Assembly (NCBI GenBank): GCA_951799445.1
Contig: OX637296.1
Location: forward strand, 9,734,001-9,798,000
Direction: 5' to 3'
Length of the DNA: 64,000 nucleotides
Origin: Pseudisothecium myosuroides
Taxonomy: Eukaryota; Streptophyta; Bryopsida; Hypnales; Lembophyllaceae
Both the position numbers and the translations under genes were made by a program. The notes beneath the pieces were generated by a model that had not been told where the DNA came from, did no database searches, and saw only the letters and a list, made by a program, of their open reading frames with translations. The first letter of the stretch is position 1, and every line of letters begins with the position of its first letter. This document shows positions 59,182 through 64,000 of this stretch, in pieces.

Positions 59182-59655
59182 TTATAATATCAAGTTGCAA
59201 TATAATTGTAATTGTAATAGATTGCCATGGAAAAAGACAATTATAAATGAACTTATATTGTTTTGTTGAATACAAAAAGTAAAATACTTTTCTTTTGAAT
59301 CAAAGTAAAAGTTTGTCGCTTTTTTAGAGAGTTTTGTGAAATGAATGTTTCACAATTTTAATTTATCTTTAAAGTTCTTGCAATTAAAAGAATGATTGAA
59401 CATTTATACAATTTCATTTTATCAATATAAACACAATTTATATATATATAATTTTTATTTTATTTTATTTTAAATTATTTTAAATTTGTTTTTTTAATTA
59501 ACCAGTTTTGTTAGGTTCAAATTTTCCAAAGAATGAAGATTGATGACAATTAGAGCCGCATTGCTGAATTTAGTTGATTCATGATAGACCCTGGCTGAAG
59601 AAGGGTGGCTTGGAAAGTATATCCTATGCAAAGGATTGCAAATCAGATTGGTACC
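59182..59655. other. AT-rich flank of the CDKG-like gene
   Basis: Upstream of the CDKG-like start codon. It contains a TATATATATA tract near 59440, other TA-rich runs and no recognisable gene. Confidence 0.4.
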
Positions 59656-60826
59656 TTAACTTCTAAAGTCTCAAGGCCTTATTTCCATCAAAAACCACTC
59701 AAAACTGCCATTTATATTACAAAATGGAAAAAACTTTTAAAATTTGTTTTTATATATCTAACCATAGGATCTTTCACTAGTATATAAATGTGTGAAAGAA
59801 ATTTTAGATATTTTGACTGCATAGATTGCAAGAAATTTGTACTTAAAGTCAACGGTGCTAGTATGTGAGCCCACGAATGCGAGCTTGTGAGCATCGAGCC
59901 TACAATATAGGTACCTATAATATAGATACCACACACTATAGAAGGTGTATGTATCATAAATACTTATAATATGGGTATTTGTAACATATATACCCTATAA
60001 TCATAGACGGTTTCTATAGTATATACACCTATAATATAAGTGTGTAGTATTCTAGGCTCATGGGCTCACACTCCTATGCTCACATAATAGCAACCCTCTA
60101 CTTAAAGTGAAGAAAAAAAGGTTTTATGCACCTTTGCTCGACTAGATATTTTGGCTTTGAGTCATTTTAACCCAAAATTTTTGCACTAGTAATTTTGAAT
60201 TTCTAATTTTTTATGTTGAAGAATTGAGTTGAGGGTGTAGGAAAAAAAAACAAGAAAAAAACATTAATTTTCACTCATTAAAAATTTATTAAGTAGAAAT
60301 AGGTTCAAGATTGAAGGAAAAACTATATTGTTAATAGCTCTAAGATGGAATTGGAACACATTAATCTCAACAGTGAGATTGTTCTAAAAAGAGATCGTCA
60401 CCTTGAAAACCTTTTTTTTTTTTTAAATTGTGAAAATTGAATTCAAAGTTGAATCCCAGAAGTTGTTTTTTCAAGATGTTCTAATTGCACAAAAAATAAA
60501 ATTGAATGTCCATAACTTCAAATAACATATCCAAATGGAATGAATAAAAGCTTTCCATGTAGATAAAATTACAATCTATGAGAAACTATTTTTTTTTTAA
60601 TTAAATTTTTTTTGTGTAGACAGGTTTCTGCCCTCTAAACCTAAAAGAAGGGCTTTTCATGCCATAATTTTTGCTCCTAAGCACCGATTGAAATAAAAAT
60701 TATATTCCCCAAAGCTAATTTGATCTTCACAAAAAGTTAAAAAAAATCATGACAAATATTGAGACCATAGGAGCCTACTCAGAATCCATTTTGTCCCCCA
60801 AGGAACAATGGGACATTAGGGGTTAA
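59656..60826 (-). mobile_element. TTAA-family A element with nested MITE
   Basis: The left end reads ttaacttctaaagtctcaag (degenerate) and the right end gggacattaggggttaa. In reverse complement it carries all family markers ('gaatataatttttatt', 'gttatggacattc', 'gcatagattgcaag', 'ggcagttttgagtgg'). The 1,171 bp length minus the 249 bp insertion and one 10 bp duplication is 912 bp, equal to the copy at 3441-4352. Confidence 0.8.
59850..60098 (-). mobile_element. 249 bp MITE with 10 bp target-site duplication, copy 2
   Basis: It begins caacggtgctagtatgtgag and ends cataatagcaaccctc. It is flanked by the perfect 10-mer TACTTAAAGT (59840-59849 and 60099-60108). Same length as the 13231 copy and inverted relative to it, inserted into a TTAA-family element. 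The pre-insertion sequence can be read from other family copies. Confidence 0.9.
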
Positions 60827-61015
60827 AATCCCACATGGAAAAATCATGGTTCAACTTGCATTAAATTGTACTCCCTTCGTCCCAAAATGATCTTCTTGTT
60901 GGCCTTTATTTTTTGTCCCAAAATGATCTTCCTATTGCAGTCTGTAACTTGCGAATTGGTCAAATTTGACTTTCAATTGTAATTGGGGACCAACAAAACA
61001 ACTTTGAGTACATTA

Positions 61016-61275
61016 GAAGAAGTTTCAGGCCTCAAAGAAGCTGTTAACACATGATTTTCGGCACCCCTGCGGTGCAATTACAGAATAATTAAAAAATTAT
61101 TTTTTTATTTTATATATATATATTTTTTTTAATATTTAAAAAAAAAAAATCTGACGTGGCACTAGTAGTGCCACATCAGCATCCAAAATCAAATAATTTT
61201 TTATTTGAATTTTTTCTCCAATTGCACCCGAGGGGGTCAAAACTCGCGGCCTCTTCAGAAGCTGAAATTTCTTGT
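61016..61275. mobile_element. Hairpin element centred on a CTGACGTGGCA palindrome
   Basis: The centre at 61151-61179 (ctgacgtggcacta, then its inverted complement with one change) is a near-perfect 29-base palindrome. Outside it, pairing of lower quality continues: ggtgcaatta / attgcaccc, 'aaaaaattattt' on both sides, and the outer 'agaagtttcag' / 'ctgaaatttctt'. This looks like a small foldback MITE. Confidence 0.6.
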
Positions 61276-61884
61276 AATGGTAGTTCCCCCTCCAACCATG
61301 AAATTATCAATCAAAAGTCAAATTAAATGATTAAAGGGGTCAATCAACATTATTCATTCTTATTTTTTGCATCTCTTTGAATATTGCCCCCATATTGCTC
61401 GATTGAAGGAAATGAAGCTTTGGGAGGCGGAACAAACATCTACACATGGTCTTAGGTTCATACTAAATGCCTACAAAACAATGACCTCACACTTGACAAT
61501 TAACCCTTAAACATCGACACAGCCATTCTATGGCCGATAGATGATAGAGAATCAAACTGTGTAGGACAGAAATGCAATTATTCATCCTTGGAATTTGTTG
61601 TAAAAAGGGAAGATCTTCTACAATAGCTTGACTTCCAATGAGCGCTTTTGCAATTTTTTCAACCAATAATTCACACGGTAATACAAAAGGATGATTTTGA
61701 GGGTCACCCCTTTCATCCTTAAGTTAAGTGCCTACTGGTGCTCTTTGAAAATGCTCAAAAATTCTAGTTTTCAATACTCCTTTAAAAAGGGCTTTGAAAC
61801 TCAAAATTTTGAGGAACTAAGGAGAATCCTAAATCCTATTTATAGCGCAAAATGGATTTTTTAAATGTTATTTTTAGCCTTAAT

Positions 61885-62139
61885 CTACACAAAATAGTGA
61901 AATTAGGTTGTCCCTTACTAATTTCTTGACATTCTACACTATATAAATATTTAGTGTTTATTTACAAGAATGCACTACTTTTGAATTAAGTATTGTTGTA
62001 ATTGGAACTCATGAACCTCCATATATACAAACAAAAATATTTGTAGAGATATTTGTTGGCTTTGATGACTTGTAAAGTAACTTTCTTAATGTAAGGCAAC
62101 CTAATTGTTAAGGCAACCTAATTTCACTATTTTGTGTAG
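61885..62139 (-). mobile_element. 255 bp MITE, copy 2
   Basis: Starts ctacacaaaatagtgaaatt and ends aatttcactattttgtgtag; the 26-base terminal inverted repeats are perfect. Same length as the 29121 copy and in the opposite orientation (shared aggcaacctaattgttaagg at the right end). Confidence 0.88.
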
Positions 62140-62177
62140 AACATTTTGTCAAACAGGAAGATCATTTTGGGGCGGAG

Positions 62178-62511
62178 AACACACATGTTATAATTCAGTT
62201 TCCAAGCAGTTACTTCAGACCAAAGTATTTCTAATTTTTATTTTTAGCTATTAGCATGAATAAAAAGAATCATTTCCAACTTATTCTAAACAAAATGGGT
62301 CACATAATAGTCATGCAAAAAAACTTGTACTGTACTGTAGTTGTTATTCGTACTTGTACTTGTGGGCCAACAATATACTTAATTCCATTGAAAACAAAAA
62401 TTATTGAAAAAACAATTTTTCTACGTTCATAAATTCAAGAAGCCATGAACGTTGTGTCCATGTTCGTATCCTGTACTTCAGCATTATTTTCACTAACATT
62501 CAAAATCATAG
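62178..62511. other. Gene-free flank, includes galactokinase 3' UTR
   Basis: Downstream of the galactokinase stop codon on the minus strand. It probably contains the 3' UTR and polyadenylation region, with nothing else recognisable. Confidence 0.45.
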
Positions 62512-63881
62512 CTATAGCTTGAGGACTGCAGCTCCCGCAGATGGTTTTGAAGCAAAGATGTAAAGATCTAAATCCTCCTCCTTAATTTTCCCTTTCTTCA
62601 CCAATGGTTCATAGTAGGACTCCTGCACAAAGACCACACATAGATGATCAAAATTTGGAAACGCTTTTCATTTAAATGGATTCTTGAAGCTCCCCTCCAA
62701 CATGTTAGCATAACAGAATGTACCATTTCCATTTACATGTTTGCTTCATTTCGAACTAACTTATATATTTGACAAATTTCAAAAGATGTTCTAAACAATG
62801 CAAACACCACTAAGGTAGGGCGGTCCAAATCCATGAAATGTTTAGATTAAAACAGAAAGATCTCGTATATATCGATTATGGAGTCTGCAACTCCTGTACA
62901 ATGAAAACGTATAAAGAATTCTAGAACCCTGTGATGTAATTTTGTAAACTCATAACCAATTCATACAGTGTCCCCCATAGCGCTTTAGTACATGAATGTT
63001 TTGGACACTTCTTTCAAAAACGTGAAATAAGAAATTCATTAATTCCTGTCTGTACATGAATACTCAGTTCCTGGATGGGAGGTCACATCTTAATAGAAGT
63101 AGAGATGACATACCTTGAGAGAAGAGATGAAAGAATCCACGTCCTCTTCCTTAACAAGTGCAACAACACATCCGCCCCAACCTGCTCCAGTTAACCGGGA
63201 TCCAATTGCGCCGTTACGTCGGCAGAGTCCAACTAAACTCTCCAACTCAGGACAACTGAAAGAGCATAGACGAAGTTCATCACATTAGAAGGGAACTACA
63301 AATATTATGCACAAAAAGTAACAGAGTGCAAGGGAAGGCCAGTATAGTCCAAGGAAAGACAAACAAACCTGCACTCAAAAAGTAGGCTGCAGCTGGCATG
63401 GCTCTCATTCATGAGCTCTCCTAACCTCTTCAGCACCAACTCTTCGCTGCATCACATTGAACCTCAAAGTTAGGAACTGTAAGAGATACATAAGCAAAAA
63501 AGTAGATGCAAAAAATTCATAGCATTATTAACCAGTACTAATGGGGTCCCTTGGACTCCTACAAAAATAGGGACTTTCTAGTGAGAAGTCAATGACCACT
63601 TTAATTACAACCCCACATACACACACACACAAAAAAAATCCTAGAGAAAAATATTCCATCCTCTAGTGAGATGTCATGCAAGGGTCTGAGAAAGGAAATC
63701 CTTCAGTAACAGCATGTTGCTATCGTAAAAAGGTGCAATTAGGTGTAGTGACATTATATTTCATAAAAATTTACATGCACCAAGGGGAATTCATTAATAA
63801 GAAAAAATACCTGTCTGATCGCACAGTTGCATCCCGGAAATCATGTACCCGAGCAGCTTCAGTGTACACATGCTTGGCCCT
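62512..63881 (-). CDS. GALK: Galactokinase, last four exons (gene continues past the window end)
   Basis: Exons on the minus strand are 63881-63811, 63447-63370, 63255-63114 and 62622-62512 (stop TAG). They join in frame into the last 134 residues: [53 protein letters not shown], then the GHMP-kinase motif 3 as [12 protein letters not shown], and the C-terminus [16 protein letters not shown]. Galactokinase phosphorylates D-galactose to galactose-1-phosphate in the cytosol, feeding cell-wall sugar salvage. The first exon start is placed at the acceptor ttgtgcag|AGG, because the open sequence before it (to 63968) does not resemble galactokinase; an alternative acceptor at 63968 would also keep the frame. 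The remaining exons lie beyond position 64000. The family's motif 1 and the substrate-binding signature are therefore not visible. Confidence 0.93.
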
Positions 63882-64000
63882 CTGCACAACATCCACGCAC
63901 GTTCTTACCCGGACAAGAAAAAGATCTGCATGACCAGCGGACTTTGGCATCTTTTTGAGAAGCGTAACCTATCGGTTAACAATTCTTACACAACTTTGGC

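Larger units (their letters stand above)
60871..62177. mobile_element. Mariner-like MITE candidate carrying two nested hairpin elements
   Basis: The left end is CTCCCTTCGTCCCAAAATGA and the right end in reverse complement is CTCCGCCCCAAAATGATCTT. TA precedes the left end; the right flank is AA, so the duplication is imperfect. The left terminus motif is repeated at about 60916-60935. Length without the nested elements (61016-61275 and 61885-62139) is about 790 bp. No transposase is recognised. Confidence 0.6.

Noticed and set aside
63882..63968. Extension of the first visible galactokinase exon to an acceptor at 63968
   Set aside because: The frame is open, but its translation does not resemble galactokinase, and a pyrimidine tract followed by ttgtgcag gives a better acceptor at 63882.
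1..64000. CRISPR array, bacterial operon or viral integration
   Set aside because: No regular spacer-repeat array, no prokaryotic gene arrangement and no recognisable viral protein. Genes are split by spliceosomal introns.

Overview
This looks like nuclear DNA of a green land plant or a close streptophyte relative. It carries a chloroplast RNA-binding protein with a transit peptide (CSP41a), a SUT-type sucrose transporter, plant CDKD and CDKG kinases and short-intron split genes with GT-AG borders. All of these lie in very AT-rich, repeat-filled intergenic DNA. The genus cannot be fixed from the sequence. A non-seed plant (bryophyte or lycophyte grade) is my inference, from the compact exons, the uninterrupted SUT reading frame and the contrast between GC-rich coding and AT-rich intergenic sequence.

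Layout. 1-23.5 kb is almost gene-free and is built of decayed mobile elements. Its only recognisable gene is an intronless cactin-like frame at 4558-5610 (-) that lacks the central part of the protein. 23.6-26.8 kb is an intronless sucrose transporter coding region with a probable leader intron. 26.8-36 kb is repeat-rich. 37.28-37.94 kb (-) is a complete three-exon gene for ribosomal protein eL39, whose first coding exon is only the ATG. It is divergent from a six-exon CDKD (CDK-activating kinase) gene at 38.69-41.20 kb (+). 41.8-45.7 kb holds three or four mobile elements, including a 1.5 kb foldback. 46.0-50.6 kb (+) is a twelve-exon gene for an FHA-domain kanadaptin-like protein. 52.8-57.4 kb (+) is a six-exon CSP41a gene. 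57.8-59.2 kb (-) is an intronless CDKG-like retrocopy with an intact frame. 59.6-62.2 kb holds nested elements. From 62.5 kb to the end (-) are the last four exons of a galactokinase.

The most unusual content is the repeat landscape. One family of about 912 bp is bounded by TTAA plus CCCCTAAAGGACC-type inverted ends. At least six copies have both ends, two of them abut through one shared TTAA, and two have been split by later insertions. A 366 bp family has similar TTAACCCCTAA ends. A 249 bp element occurs twice at identical length, each copy flanked by a different perfect 10 bp target duplication. A 255 bp element also occurs twice at identical length with 26 bp terminal inverted repeats. 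There are three TA/CTCCC-type MITE candidates, a 743 bp nested element and two long foldback structures. No transposase coding sequence was recognised, so all appear non-autonomous.

The genes are not an operon or an obvious pathway: they are housekeeping (eL39, CDKD, kanadaptin-like), plastid RNA metabolism (CSP41a) and sugar handling (SUT, galactokinase). Exon boundaries were derived by hand from splice consensus, frame continuity and family similarity. The summed exons of all four complete split genes keep an open frame.
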